Shown here: in pieces, positions 24,459-35,899 of the stretch
Numbering within the stretch: position 1 is the first letter of the stretch
Layout: every line of letters starts with the position of its first letter
From: Pinus tabuliformis
Taxonomy: Eukaryota > Streptophyta > Pinopsida > Pinales > Pinaceae
Reading direction: 5' to 3'
Assembly (NCBI GenBank): GCA_031772625.1
Contig: CM062816.1
Coordinates: forward strand, 635,870,352-635,934,351
DNA length: 64,000 bases
Notes under the pieces: generated by a model
What the model was told of the DNA's origin: nothing
Seen by the model: only the letters and a program-made list of their open reading frames with translations
The model's database searches: none
Program-made: the position numbers and the translations under genes

Positions 24459-27400
24459 CTACAATATTTCTATTGGGCTTTGGGGCAAAACCATTGCATG
24501 ATCCATGTTGATATCGTCTTCTGAGATCTTCGTGGAAGATATCATGTTGCAGGCTGCTACTAACGCTATTTCTGCTATATAGATTGGAGGTGGAAGTGTG
24601 AAAGTTCCCATTAATGTGGGGTCTTTCAGTAGGCCTACTCCGATATCTTGAAGCGAATGGTTGCTTCCATGGATCATGGGAATGCTTCCCGTAACTTGTG
24701 AACCATTAGGGAGGAAGTCTTGTTGGTCGACCATCGTAATCCCTCCTTGAAAAGGGAATGCGATCTCCCTAAAGTAAGTCGACACTACAGCCGCCATGGC
24801 ATATATCCACGGTCTTCCCAGTAGGATGTTGTAATCAAGATTCCCATTGATGACTTCAACATCTATTTCTACTGTTTTTCCCCCTAGTTCAACCTTCAAG
24901 TTATTTAGGATACCGTACAAGGTATATGTCCTTCTGTCGAATGCTTTTAATGTCGTCGAAGATCGCGACAAGGTTGGAGATCCTAAAGTTTTCCAGCAAC
25001 TCATCGACATAATACATGTAGATGCCCCCTCATCAATAATTGTTCGGTGAACAGTTTTGTTGAGGGCTTTCATTTGAATAAGGAAAGCTAGTTGAGCTGG
25101 TAACTGAGGATCGTATCCTTTGTGGTCGAAGGATACAAGATTGGAATCCTTAGGATCAACCCCACCAATAGCCGATAACAAAGCCTGCCTTTGGGATGGG
25201 CAATTTTGTAGTAATTCAAGAGTCGACATAGCGGATGGCGATTGGGCCAAATATTCCACTGTGTTATAATGCTGCACCGCTCTGGCACGAGGATTAAATG
25301 TCGACTTGTGTACTACTCCCTTTGGCGGTTTTATTGTTAATTCAGGAATGATGGGTGGTACAACTTCGGTCGAAGTCGTTGTCGAACTACTTGGTTGATC
25401 TTTACCTTTGTCATTTGACAGCTGCGGATTCCCGTAATCTTTGTTCCTTGTCGAAATCAAAGCATCATTTTGTTGCTTGGAGATCGACAACATTAGCACT
25501 TGCGACGGGGAAGCATTTCCACTATCAACCAGATTTTGACCTGGATTTGGAAACGGATCAGTTAACACAGCTGAGGTTTGCGAACTTTTGAAGAACCTTT
25601 TTAGCTCAACTTTGTATGGACAATTGCCTATCCAATGATCCTCGTCACATATAAGGCATGGAATTTTTGGTTTCCCTTTCCCAGGAGGGTTTGAAGAAGT
25701 TTTTCCGGGAGATGACTCAACCTGTTTCTTCTTCTTCCCTTTGTTTTGCTTCTTCTTGCTTCCTGGTTGATTGGTTTCTTTTCCTTTATCTGCTGATACG
25801 ACATTTACTTCCGAAGCAAGAATTTCTTCTTTTGCATTTTGATCTGAAGTCTTATGGGCTTTCGTAGATGAAGCCTTTGTCGATTTCGCGTTTTCCGTGG
25901 CAATCACACCATCGCCGGCATGAGAGTCACTATTTAATTTAGGAGGAGGAGGAATTGAGAATTCCGGTCTAGGGGCGTCAGGTATTTTGTCGTAGAGCGT
26001 GCTAGACTGAGTGTAGTATAAGTCTAGATATTGTGCATGAGCAATAACTTGCTCGTCCGTTACGACTCCCCCCTTGGCCACATCTTCCGTTACGGCAGGA
26101 AGTAACGACTTTATAAACCATTCAGCTAATAGCTGATCGGGAACGTAAGCCTTCACCATCCTACGACGACGACGCCACTCATGTATATGATCGGATATAT
26201 GAGCGGCCGTTGTTTTCTTGAAGTTGGTTAAGATTTCCGTTCCCGTTTCATACCTTATCAGTAATTGAAAATGGGTTAAGAAAGTTGTGGCTAGGGAGCT
26301 GAAATTGTCGAACGAGGCTCTAGGTAATTCAATATACCATTTAGTCGCTGGACCCGTTAACGTCCTCTGAAAAAGGTGAAGCCTTATTGAATCATCATTC
26401 AGGGTGTTTGATGAACACCATAGATGAAATGTCATCACGTGATTCGATGGGTCTTCACCTAGATTTCCATTAAATTTAGGAATGTTCGATGGAAGTTTGT
26501 GAGGAATCACTGGCCACCAATGGGCGTAAGCAATTGGATCGTTTGTTAACCGGTGTAAATCGGGTAACTCTAAAGTTGCCACGAATGGTAACTATTGATT
26601 CAGGTTAGGTGAAGCATACCTAGGGTACGATGGAATTGCCTGAGCAGTGGGCCTTTGCATACCAGCATAATGCAATTGATGTTGGTATGATTGATAGGGT
26701 TGGTGGACTTGACCACTGTAAAGCGGTTGGTTTTGACCGTTTTGAATATACGGTTGTCCACTGTTCGCAAAGATCTGCTGCTCAGAACCTTGGTAAACTT
26801 GCTGGAATTGTGGTTGTTGGTATTGCACCAGCCACGGTTGTGAAGCCATGTTCTGCTGCGCTATACTAACCGGCGGACCAAGATGTGGGGTAATTGTACC
26901 CGTTTGGACCTGTGCCGCCCCGCCAGTCAGCGATTGTGGTTGTGTCACAGGGTCAAGGGGATGTTGCATTACAACCTGAGAAATCTGAGGTTGACATACA
27001 ACAGGCATCGTTTGAACTTGTGACACTGTTACAATAGCTGGTGTTGTCGGGATGTTTGACATAGGTACACATATTTGCATAGAATACACAACTCTTGGCT
27101 GTTGGGGTAGCATAGGTACCCAACCACTTGTCGTAACTCCAGTATAACCTGAATACTGTTGAGAACTCCCGTATGGATATCCTCCCAGAGGGGGTAATGA
27201 AAGGGCATACTGCCCCCCATACGGTAGAAATCCGGAACTCAAGGGGATTGTTTGTCCTTGGTCACTGGATTGCCCAAATTGACCTCCAAATGGATCAATC
27301 TGGCGAGTCTCAACATACGAGTTGCCGGATATTATTCTGGAGGAACAAACTGGAACATACCACACTGTCGAAATAATCCCTGGGTGGACTCCTTCTAGCG

Positions 27401-28067
27401 GTTGTGAGCTAGTTTGGACAGATGGTACGCCGGCAAACATTGTCGGAGTGACGGCAGGGAGTTCTGTTGTCGCTGTGTCATTCGACACAGTCCTAGATGT
27501 TGACGATTGTTTAGACATTTTGAGTCTATCCAATAGATTGCCTAGCGATTCTACAGGAACTTCCACTGGTGATGGACTAACTTATGATGTAGAAGGAAAT
27601 AGAGTGACCCCTACTCCAAAATGGGTTGGAGTACTTGCTTGTGGATCTTCTACAATTTCCTCTATCGCAATCAAGCCAGGTGGAAGAGGAAGACCGTCAG
27701 GTCCGTAAGATATTTCTGGTGCCGAATAAGGGGTTGATTCGACACCGACAGTTGTCTGAGGAGAAAGACTCTGTGAACCAGTCGCAGATGGAACTGGTTC
27801 AGTAACGCAAGTGTTTGCTCTCAGACTAGGATCAGTTTCACTGTCCCTCTGTGGCTGTTGAACTTCTTCTATAGAGGCAGGGGTTCCAGAAATGTTTGGA
27901 GTAACTGGAATCTCAGATGTTGTCGAAACACTTGTTCTAACTTTGATAGGAGATTTTGAACCGGTTAAACGAGTTCGCTTTGTCCGTGTTGTTTTCGATT
28001 CCGGAGACAAAGACGGTTGACTCGTAAGCCTCCGCGAACGACGGGGTTTCAATTGACTTTCTTCCAC
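24459..28067 (-). pseudogene. Tat1 gag-protease, one frame with in-frame stops
   Basis: Three blocks (28067-27582, 27566-26592, 26582-24459) lie in the same frame, separated only by TAA at 27582 and TAG at 26592. A further TAG at 24459 ends the third block. The N-terminus is Ser/Thr/Pro-rich and basic; the middle is Gln/Pro/Tyr-rich and low in complexity. The capsid-like region has WWPVIPHKLPSNIPKFNGNL, RLHLFQRTLTGPATKWYIEL and a basic patch HEWRRRRRMVKAYVPDQ. A CX2CX3HX4C knuckle (CLICDEDHWIGNC) lies near 25620-25660 after a Lys-rich stretch. The protease has IIDEGASTCIMS (near 25030) and the flap-like NILLGRPWIY. All three stops could derive from Gln codons by one C-to-T change. Confidence 0.85.
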
Positions 28068-29780
28068 GATTGCGGATTACTCGATCAACCAAAATACAAA
28101 AAGGGGAAAATGTGTTTCCGAATTGAATGAATTTTTAGACGCTTTAAACACAACTTGCTTTTTCACTTTTAAAGAGTCAAGAAAAAGCTAAAGATGACTC
28201 TAGTCTCCTTCGATATTTTAACGAGCCCGAAGTGACAAATGCTCGGATGGAATTTTTCTGTTAGAGAGTCTAAAAAAGGCCAAAAGGAACTGCTCTGGAG
28301 TTCTAGGCAGAGGGTGTGCCAAACTTTTCACAAAACCGGAGAATACTTTTTAGGGTACGGGCGGTCGATCTTCCTTAATGCTGTGTTCAGTGCATTGCGA
28401 TCAGTAGGGCGGCCGACACGACTTCCTAAGGATAAAGGTTTTATGCCTATAGGGGTCTCCCAGTATATACATGATGGTACGTGGGAGCACAATTCATATT
28501 GGCACTATCGTCCCTCAGGAGGAATCACCCACCTTCAACGAGATCGACAGTCACGAGGCTTTACGACGTCGGAACACATCTCTAGCCTAGACCTCTATGT
28601 TGTGCGTTATGTTGCAAAGCGTTGTTAAGTTCATTCAGTTTATTTTAAGTTGATCTTTTTAGAAGTTTGCCTTTTTGGATCACCACGAGATGTATGATAC
28701 AATTTCTAAATGCAGTCTAAAGATGATAAGCAAGCTTTATATCTTTTCAACTTTGAAAATCCTAGCTACTAAGGGAAAAGAAAGACACCATCTTTTCTCA
28801 AAGAGCAATCAGCTCACTCTAATGCACTGTTCCTAAATCAAGCATGCAAACTATCAAAATTCAAATGCATAATTCAGGTGTTTGTTTTCCGCTTTCTTAG
28901 TATTGATGCCTACAAAGAAAGCTTTTTGTACAACTTTGAATTTGCTTTTAAATGACAAATACAAACGAGTTTACTTTTTCGAAATCAGAAAGGGTAGAAG
29001 AGAATACAACACTTTACGACTTTCGAAATGAACACTTGTTTTGACACTTAAAAGAGACAAACTCAAACCAATAAGCAAAAGTAAGTGTATAATCAACTGT
29101 AAACAGCCAATGAACTCTCTCCTAAGATCACAATCAACAGATCTGAATCAAGGGCTACAGGATGATTATTTCACTCTTGCAAAGGAAAACTGCAAATGAT
29201 GCCACAAACACATAAAAAAACTCACAGTCTTTTTGTACAAAAGGAGGCGGAATTTATGCAGAGAAAAAGAGCTATCAGACTAGCACCTATGCTGGTTACA
29301 GGCTACAAAAATCAGAGATCAAAACAAGGCAAAACAGAGCAGAGAACCCCAGCTGCACAAGGCCTAACTGGTTCAGCGCCACCTCAACACAGGGGTTTTG
29401 ACATTCAGCGCAGGTAGCCTTCATGGGACCTGCGTTGAAATCTAGAACCTCTTGACAGGGTTCGCGCTGAAGGAGAAACGAGAGTTTCTCACTGGGTTCT
29501 GGGTCACAGTTTGCTGATTAATCAACGGTTTCAGGCCAAATAAAAGCAACAGGCAAGGTGCAATCAAAGGGATGCTTTGAGGGAGTACTAAGATCTATCA
29601 GAAAGGATCATCAAATCATTTGTGAGTCCATTGTTCAGATCATAGACAAATCCAGTGATTGGATCAAAGCAACAACTGTCTACTTTGCATCTGAGAAGAG
29701 TAGATACAGTTCGATTGTTGCTGTTGAGTCTATGAAACAAACAATGATAGAAGCATAAATGAAATGACTAAACAATTTTT
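28068..29780 (-). other. Tat1 5' leader between primer site and gag
   Basis: About 1.7 kb with no supported coding sequence. Near 28160-28310 it holds three stem-loops of the same family and orientation as the 3' array: AGAGTC/GACTCT, CGAGC/GCTCG after TTTTAA, and AGAGAG...CTCT. Near 29375-29475 it holds several TTCAGCGCAGG-like motifs in both orientations, also found in the LTRs and in the first intron of the antisense gene. Confidence 0.65.
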
Positions 29781-29797
29781 CCCCAGTGGAGTCGCCA
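29781..29797 (-). other. Tat1 primer-binding site
   Basis: Minus-strand TGGCGACTCCACTGGGG lies 3 bases inside the 5' LTR end. This sequence is typical of plant Tat/Ogre-type elements, which do not use initiator-Met tRNA. It fixes the element's orientation. Confidence 0.85.
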
Positions 29798-30166
29798 ATT
29801 TGTTGTGGGGAAAAATGCCTATGCAGGATGATCCTATCCACCTAAGGTGTGACAGTGCCTTAGCAACAAACAGAGACAACTATTCTAGTATTCTTCCTTT
29901 ATGAATCAAGAATAAAGAGAGATGGATGGACTAACCGGTGTCTTCCGTTTGTCCCTCGATCTGGTTTCTCTTCTCTTTGGGAGTTCCCAACTACTTATCT
30001 TCTCGCTCGCCCAGCTTCAACAGGTCTCTTCAAGATCACAAGAGAAGAACACTACACAAAGACATAGATTCATAATCATAACTAGTTCAGGATTAGAAGT
30101 AAACTAAACGCACTAATGCAATCATACATCAAAGATACATCAGTATATAGGAGAAACCAAGATAGC

Positions 30167-30172
30167 TTTATT
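30167..30172 (-). terminator. Polyadenylation signal in Tat1 5' LTR
   Basis: Minus-strand AATAAA about 190 bp downstream of the TATA box. It is conserved in the other LTR at 16170-16175 and in the second Tat LTR near 52483. Confidence 0.5.
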
Positions 30173-30360
30173 GATGAATAACAAGGTTCAGGAAGAGATA
30201 CAACCTAGAGGGCTCCAATCTAGCATCTCCTTCCCAGCAAATAGAATTCCTTTCTTCACCTCCCTTCAAAGCATTAAGCACCCAATGATTCCAGTCTCAA
30301 ACCAACAACAATTCTTTGCAATAACAAAACTCCAGCCTCTAGATCTCATGGAGGAGAGAT

Positions 30361-30370
30361 CCATATATAG
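30361..30370 (-). promoter_or_regulatory. TATA box in Tat1 5' LTR
   Basis: Minus-strand CTATATATGG, conserved at 16364-16373, with a related TATATATA at 52679-52686 in the second Tat LTR. It lies about 500 bp into the LTR, fitting a U3/R boundary just downstream. Confidence 0.6.
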
Positions 30371-30853
30371 ATGTTTGGAGAGAGGATGAGTCAGCTTGAG
30401 ATCTGACTAGTTTCCTCTCCCTCTATCAATTCTTGATTCCACTTGGAGGTTCTTGCTTCCACTTGGAGATTTGGAACCTCTTACTCATCATAGTCGAATT
30501 CACTGAGGCAAGTGCCATTGAGGAAGAATTTGGAAGCTTCCTGGGTCTTGACACCTTGAGGAATGAACTTGCCACTTGTCAACTCTCGTTCAGCGCACCT
30601 GGGTAGCTTCTACCTGCGTTGCAGTGCAGGTAGCCAGTGTTCACTTTGACATTCAGTGCAGACAGCTAGTGGAGCCACTGAATTGATCCTGAATTGACTT
30701 GTTTTTGAGCAGTTTCTGGTGGAGAACTTCTGTGAATTGCTGTGGTTTGTTAGCCTTGTTCCTCTAGGGGTAGGAACAACATGTTTAGGGACTTTGGATC
30801 CCTTAGATTATGGACATTTCATGCTCAATGCTGTAAGGCACAAAAATGTCTAT

Positions 30854-30857
<4 letters not shown>

Positions 30858-30937
<80 letters not shown>

Positions 30938-30976
30938 TATATATATATATATATCTGTGTGTGTGTGTGTGTGTGT
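30858..30976. repeat. (TA)n-(GT)n microsatellite, right of Tat insertion
   Basis: A long TA run with one GA interruption, then a GT run. It continues the tract at 15731-15803. Open frames across it are repeat artefacts encoding Tyr-Ile dipeptides. Confidence 0.95.
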
Positions 30977-31277
30977 AAATTTTGACAAAGACAGTAATTC
31001 GAAGACATATTTACATTACCCCTAACTTTAGGTTACAAGAATATTGGTAGGGTCAAAGGGGTGTAACCTCAAAGTTAGTGGTAATTGCACATTAGTCATG
31101 AAAATGAAGCTTGGACCAAGAAGTATATTTTAAATAAAAGGACATAAAAAATAATTAGAGAACTTGCAGCAGGGTAATACCACGTCAAATCTCCTTATCT
31201 TAATAAAATACATAATACAAGGGAGAAAAAGGCGCCTTAGGAAAAAAAAATTAGTGATGGTATTGAGGTATATCATA
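30977..31277 (+). repeat. Chromovirus LTR copy 2, right part
   Basis: Resumes the LTR interrupted at 15803. It aligns with 6580-6879 of LTR1 and ends just before the TGGTGTCAAGGCCC primer site at 31280. With 11593-15803 it makes one LTR. Confidence 0.85.
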
Positions 31278-31279
31278 GA

Positions 31280-31297
31280 TGGTGTCAAGGCCCAACC
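31280..31297 (+). other. Primer-binding site, chromovirus copy 2
   Basis: TGGTGTCAAGGCCC matches the initiator-Met tRNA type primer site at about 11 of 14 positions and follows the LTR2 end after a two-base spacer. Confidence 0.6.
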
Positions 31298-31443
31298 GCA
31301 ACACTGGGCCTAGTTATTTTCATGAGAATTAAAAGAATAATATTAAGTTAAAAAACACACACACACAAAACACAACAAAAGTTACTAAATATAGATTTTG
31401 TGTAATTGCATGGTACATGAGCATGATCAGATTTGATGACATC

Positions 31444-32580
31444 ATGGCTGAGGAAGTTCCATCCAACACTCGAAGTGTAGATTTGTATCTTGAAATAGGG
31501 GATGGAGTCACTCAATAAAATGCAAAAATTTTAAAAGTTATTAGGAATTTGCATAAGGAACGAGCATAGTTAAGGAACAACAATGAACAATTGTTGAAAT
31601 CAAATGAGGAACAATAGAGAATGATCAAAGGAATAACTGTAAAGTCGATCCATATGACCATGGAACTTGAAATGGAGAAAAGTGGAGAAGGTGGAACTGA
31701 TTCATAACCATCAAAAAGTTGGGGGGGGGGGGTCAGGTAAGACCTACCCTAGAAGTTAGAATCATAAAAGGCAAACTGAATTGCAAGGAGAATTCTGAAA
31801 GATAAAACCCCCTATGTTTGATGGGAAAAAAGAAGAGGATGCTAAACGATGGTTACTGAACATGACCAAATACTTTCAAGTGTACATGTATGATAGAAAC
31901 ATGAGGCCAGATTCACCATATACTAGTTTCAAGATAAGTTTTCTCTCTACTCGGAAGAGGCTAAAGGTGTACATTTACCTGAGGAGAGGATTCCTTCATG
32001 GGAGGAGTTCCAGAAACGATTTAAAACTTGATATTTGAGTGAACAATATTATCATGACCATGCTAAGGAATTCCATGAAATTAGTCTAAAAACTTTTAAA
32101 ATTTGTACGATATATGTCTTATATTAAAGAATAAAAAGATAAGGTGTAGCAGTTCGTGAACTCTCTACCTATAGTGTACAAGGAACAAATATAATTTGGC
32201 AATCCAAAGACACTAGAAGAAGCAGTGAGAAAAATTAGACTATATTGCCAAGAATTCAAAAGTGGGGGGTGGGGGAGGGGGGTGAGGGGAACTCTAAATT
32301 TTTGCTAAATAAGGATAGAAGCAAAACTATAATTGGCACAAAGAGGAAAAAACCAACATATATTAAAATTTTGAGAAAGGATCACCTATGGAGAAAGTTT
32401 AATGAGGGGAATACAAATTGGTCAGTACAGTCATGTGCTAGATCCAAGAGCATGAATTTCGATGGAAAGAAAACATTGGAGGAAAGAAAGAGAACCAGTG
32501 AAATGTTAGGGATATAGTGAGCCTCATCTACTAAGATATTGTCACCATAATCCCTGATATTTTCACAATAAACGATATTG
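31444..32580 (+). pseudogene. Decayed chromovirus gag, copy 2
   Basis: Starts MAEEVPSNTRSVDLYLEIGD at 31444, closely matching copy 1 at 7045. The capsid remnant FDGKKEEDAKRWLLNMTKYF is at 31814-32038. The zinc-knuckle remnant near 32500-32530 shows the same Trp-to-stop and Cys-to-Tyr changes as copy 1. A G-rich slippage-prone run lies at 32262-32290. Not translatable. Confidence 0.75.
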
Positions 32581-32649
32581 CTAGAAATATTCCCATGATA
32601 AGCGTTGTATTTGAGGAGAGACAAGTGGAACACCAATCAACCATGATTA

Positions 32650-35600
32650 AGATCAGAGGTACTCTCTCCAACCAACCTATTTATGTTTTAATTCATCGTA
32701 GTGCTACTTTAAGTTATATTGGTCATTAGATGGTGGAAAAATGTGCACATAAAACTGAAAATATAAAATTTCATGGTTGGTACACCTAGAAATTGACACT
32801 AAGAGAAGAGTAAGCAACCAAGCTAGTCAATTCCCTTGAGACTTAAATGGTTATTTAACCATTGTAGATCTAAGTGTTGTTCCTATAGGGTTGTATGACA
32901 CACTAAATGGTATGGGTTGACTTGATAAAAAGGGGGGAATAATAAAGAGAGAAAATTATGTTGTGTGAATTTAAAAGGACAAAGAAAAATTGTTCAAGGG
33001 GTGCCCCAATGCATATGAGTACAAGAAACTCCAATCATGCAAATAAAAAATAGTACATGGAAGGGCTGTCAATTATTTCTGATTCATTTGGAGGAGGGTA
33101 GCTAGCACATGAAAGATATATCCTTGTATACTTTACCCATCACTAAGAATTTCCAAGATGTTCTCCTAGAGAAGATTCCCATCTTATCCCCGCATTGGGA
33201 CATCGGTTTTTCCATTGATTTGATCCCCAAGACAACACTAGTGTCTAGAGCACCCTACTAGATGACTCCACCTGAGTTTTTGAAAATGGAAAATGTAGCT
33301 GGAAGAGTTGTTAGATAAAGTCTACATCAAGTGTAGGGTGTCACCTTGGGGGGCACACATATTATTCATTGAGAAGAAAGATGGAAAATTTAGAATGTGC
33401 ATAGATTACAGACATATGAACAAGTTAACTATAAAAATAAAGTATTGATTTCCCTGTATTGATGACTTATTTGATCAAGTAAGAGGGGAAACAATATTCT
33501 CAAAGATTATTTGAGAAAAAGATATCACTAATTGAGAATTAAGTGGGAGGATGTTCATAATACAATGTTTAGGACCAGATATGGACATTGAATTTTCAAT
33601 GTTACCATTCGGCCTCACTAATTCTCCATCAAATTTTATCTACCTAATTAACAACATAGTTAGGCTTTAGATAAATTTTTACTTGAGATTTTAACCATAT
33701 CATAATATACTCCAAAGATGAGGATGAGCATAAGGAGCACCTATAGTTAGTGTTGTAGACATTAAGGGAAAACCACATGTTTACCAAATACAACAAGTGT
33801 GAGTATTAAAAATTGAAAAGATAGTATTTGGGTGATATTACTTATAAGGAAGGACTGACAGTGGATTCGGAGAAGGTAAAAGCCATGGTTAATTGACCTA
33901 CACCAAAGGATGTAGTTTTTTTCTATTTGTTTATGGCATTGGTAGTGTATTACCAAGAATTTATTGAATGATTCCAAAATAGGACATCCCATTACATCTT
34001 TGCAAAGAAAAGGGGTAAAAATTTGAAGGGACTACAAAATGTTAATTTCTTTTTAATTAGCAGAGCCAAATAAAGAGTTCATAGTTTGTGCTGATGCTAG
34101 CATAAAAGGGTTGGAAGGTGTGTTGCTATACGGTAACTTTGTAATAGCATATGAATCCAAGAAATTAATGACCCAGGAAATCAATTATGCATTATGCGAT
34201 CTGGAGATAGCTAATGTCGTACATGGCTTAAAAATGTGGAGGAATTACTTGTCAAGAAAACAATTTATTCTTACAACATAGCATATCAGTTTGAAATACC
34301 TTTTCAATCAACTAGGCTTAAACACTAGACAAGTGAGATGGATGGCCTTTCTTAGCAAGTTTGAGTTAGACATAAAACACATTAAGGCAAAAGAGAAAAA
34401 TATAGTTGACATCTTGAGCAGGAATGCCTGCAATTTGATGGAGGTGGTTGTTGGTAAAATTAACACTGATTTTCTAGAGTAGATCCACAACTCCATAATT
34501 AGTGACCCAAACTATATGCAAATCTAATGAAAATTATAGCAAACCGATGCTCCTTGTTATGCTGAAAATACTGAAAAACTATTGACTTATAAGAACATAT
34601 TGTATATTCATGTTTTTCCATATTTGAAACAACTCATATTTGACGAATACCACAAAAAACATTATGCTGGGCACCAAGGTTACCAGAAAATAGTTGCAAC
34701 ATTAAGACAAAAAAAAAAATTGAGCCAAGAATGAAGAAAGAAGTTGTTGAATATTTAAAAACATTCTTAGAGTGTAGATAAGAAAAGGTTGAGCATCAAC
34801 ACCAGGCTGGGTTGCTAAATCCCCTATATGTTCCTGAGCAGAAATGGGGAATTATTTCCTTATACTTTATTACAGGGCTATGAAGAACAAAAGGACAACA
34901 TGATTCCATCGTGTTGGTGGTGGATACATTAAGAAAAGAATCTCACTTTATGGCTTTGCAATCCACATTTTGTACCACACAAATTGCTCATATTTTCCTG
35001 AAGGATATTCTTCGACTTCATGGAATACCCAAGATGATAGTATCCAATAGGGATGCTAAATTTATCTCCAACTTCTGGAAGGGAAAATTTAGCGACATGG
35101 ACACTAAATTAAGCTTTCGTACATCATACCATCACCATACAGAGGGAAAATAAATAAAGAACGACTCAAATTTTGGAATACATGCTCAAAATGTATTTTA
35201 TGGATCAGCTAACAAAATGGGAGGAATCTTGAATTTAGTGGAATTTCCCTACAATAAAAGTTACCAAGCTTCCACTAAAATGATCCCATTTCAAGCCTTA
35301 TATGGCTGAAAATGCCATACACCTCTTAGTTGGATTCAACCAGACTATAAAATGATTCTTTGGTCAGAAAAATTGTACGAAATGGAGCAGACAGTTTGAA
35401 GGATTCAGAAGAATATTAAGGCATCACAAGATGAACGAAAGGGTTACAAAAATAAAAAGAGAGCACACAAGGAGTTTAAAGTGGGGGATCATGTCTAAGT
35501 GAGATTAAAACCCTAAAAAATTACACAAAGAATGGATGGAGCAGGACGTGTAGCTTACCAACTGGCACTACCTAATCAGATTAAAGTTCATATTTTTTTT

Positions 35601-35830
35601 ATGTTTCCTTGCTTAAGGAGTATATACATGATGACACTCATATTATTTACTGGAAACTATTATTGGTGGAACCCAAAGGGGACTTCATGGAAAAACTGCT
35701 CTATATTCCCGATCAAAAAGAGATCTGTCTCAGGAATCGAGTCATCCATAGGGTTAAAGTGCAGTGGAATCCCTATAATCCTGCAGAGGCTACCTAGGAG
35801 CGAGGACATGAAATGTAAAAACATTTTCCA
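32650..35830 (+). pseudogene. Decayed chromovirus pol with chromodomain, copy 2
   Basis: Collinear with copy 1. The protease region reads IHRSATLSYIGH then a stop, the same lost catalytic Asp and stop as copy 1. RNase H remnants lie at 34070-34440. An integrase core fragment at 34911-35153 reads VVDTLRKESHFMALQST and IPKMIVSNRDAKF, where the second catalytic Asp is Asn. The chromodomain at about 35650-35810 reads LLYIPDQKEICLRNRVI and VKVQWNPYNPAEAT. Stops and frameshifts are spread throughout. Confidence 0.8.
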
Positions 35831-35899
35831 TTACTTTTCTTAGCAGAAAATATATAAAAATTAAACATCGAGGACAATGTGAATTTCATGTGGGAAGGA

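Larger units (their letters stand above)
15804..30857 (-). mobile_element. Tat-lineage Ty3/gypsy retrotransposon, 15.05 kb (Tat1)
   Basis: Direct LTRs at 15804-16862 and 29801-30857 both run TGTTGTGG to near TATAACA as read on the plus strand; the element itself reads on the minus strand. In element order: 5' LTR, primer site at 29781-29797, leader of about 1.7 kb, gag-protease (28067 to 24459), RT-RNase H-integrase (24191 to 21381), archaeal-type RNase H (21294 to 20884), an antisense spliced gene (plus strand, 19454-20682), a structured non-coding region, and a polypurine tract at 16863-16876. Tat lineage is inferred from the GGCGACTCC primer site, the second RNase H and the antisense gene. 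Flanking bases are TATAT on both sides but lie in a TA microsatellite, so the target duplication is compatible rather than proven. By eye the first 440 bp or so of the two LTRs differ at about 13 sites, mostly transitions. Confidence 0.9.
29801..30857 (-). repeat. Tat1 5' LTR (1057 bp)
   Basis: Partner of 15804-16862. Read on the minus strand it runs TGTTATAGACATT to CCACAACA and is followed by the primer-binding site. On the plus strand it is followed by a TA microsatellite that continues the one before 15804. Confidence 0.92.

Noticed and set aside
28239..28628. 129-codon plus-strand frame in the Tat1 leader
   Set aside because: Overlaps the stem-loop region, no motif, and I saw no second copy to test conservation.
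30719..30985. Open frames of Tyr-Ile repeats on both strands
   Set aside because: They are the translated TA and GT microsatellite.
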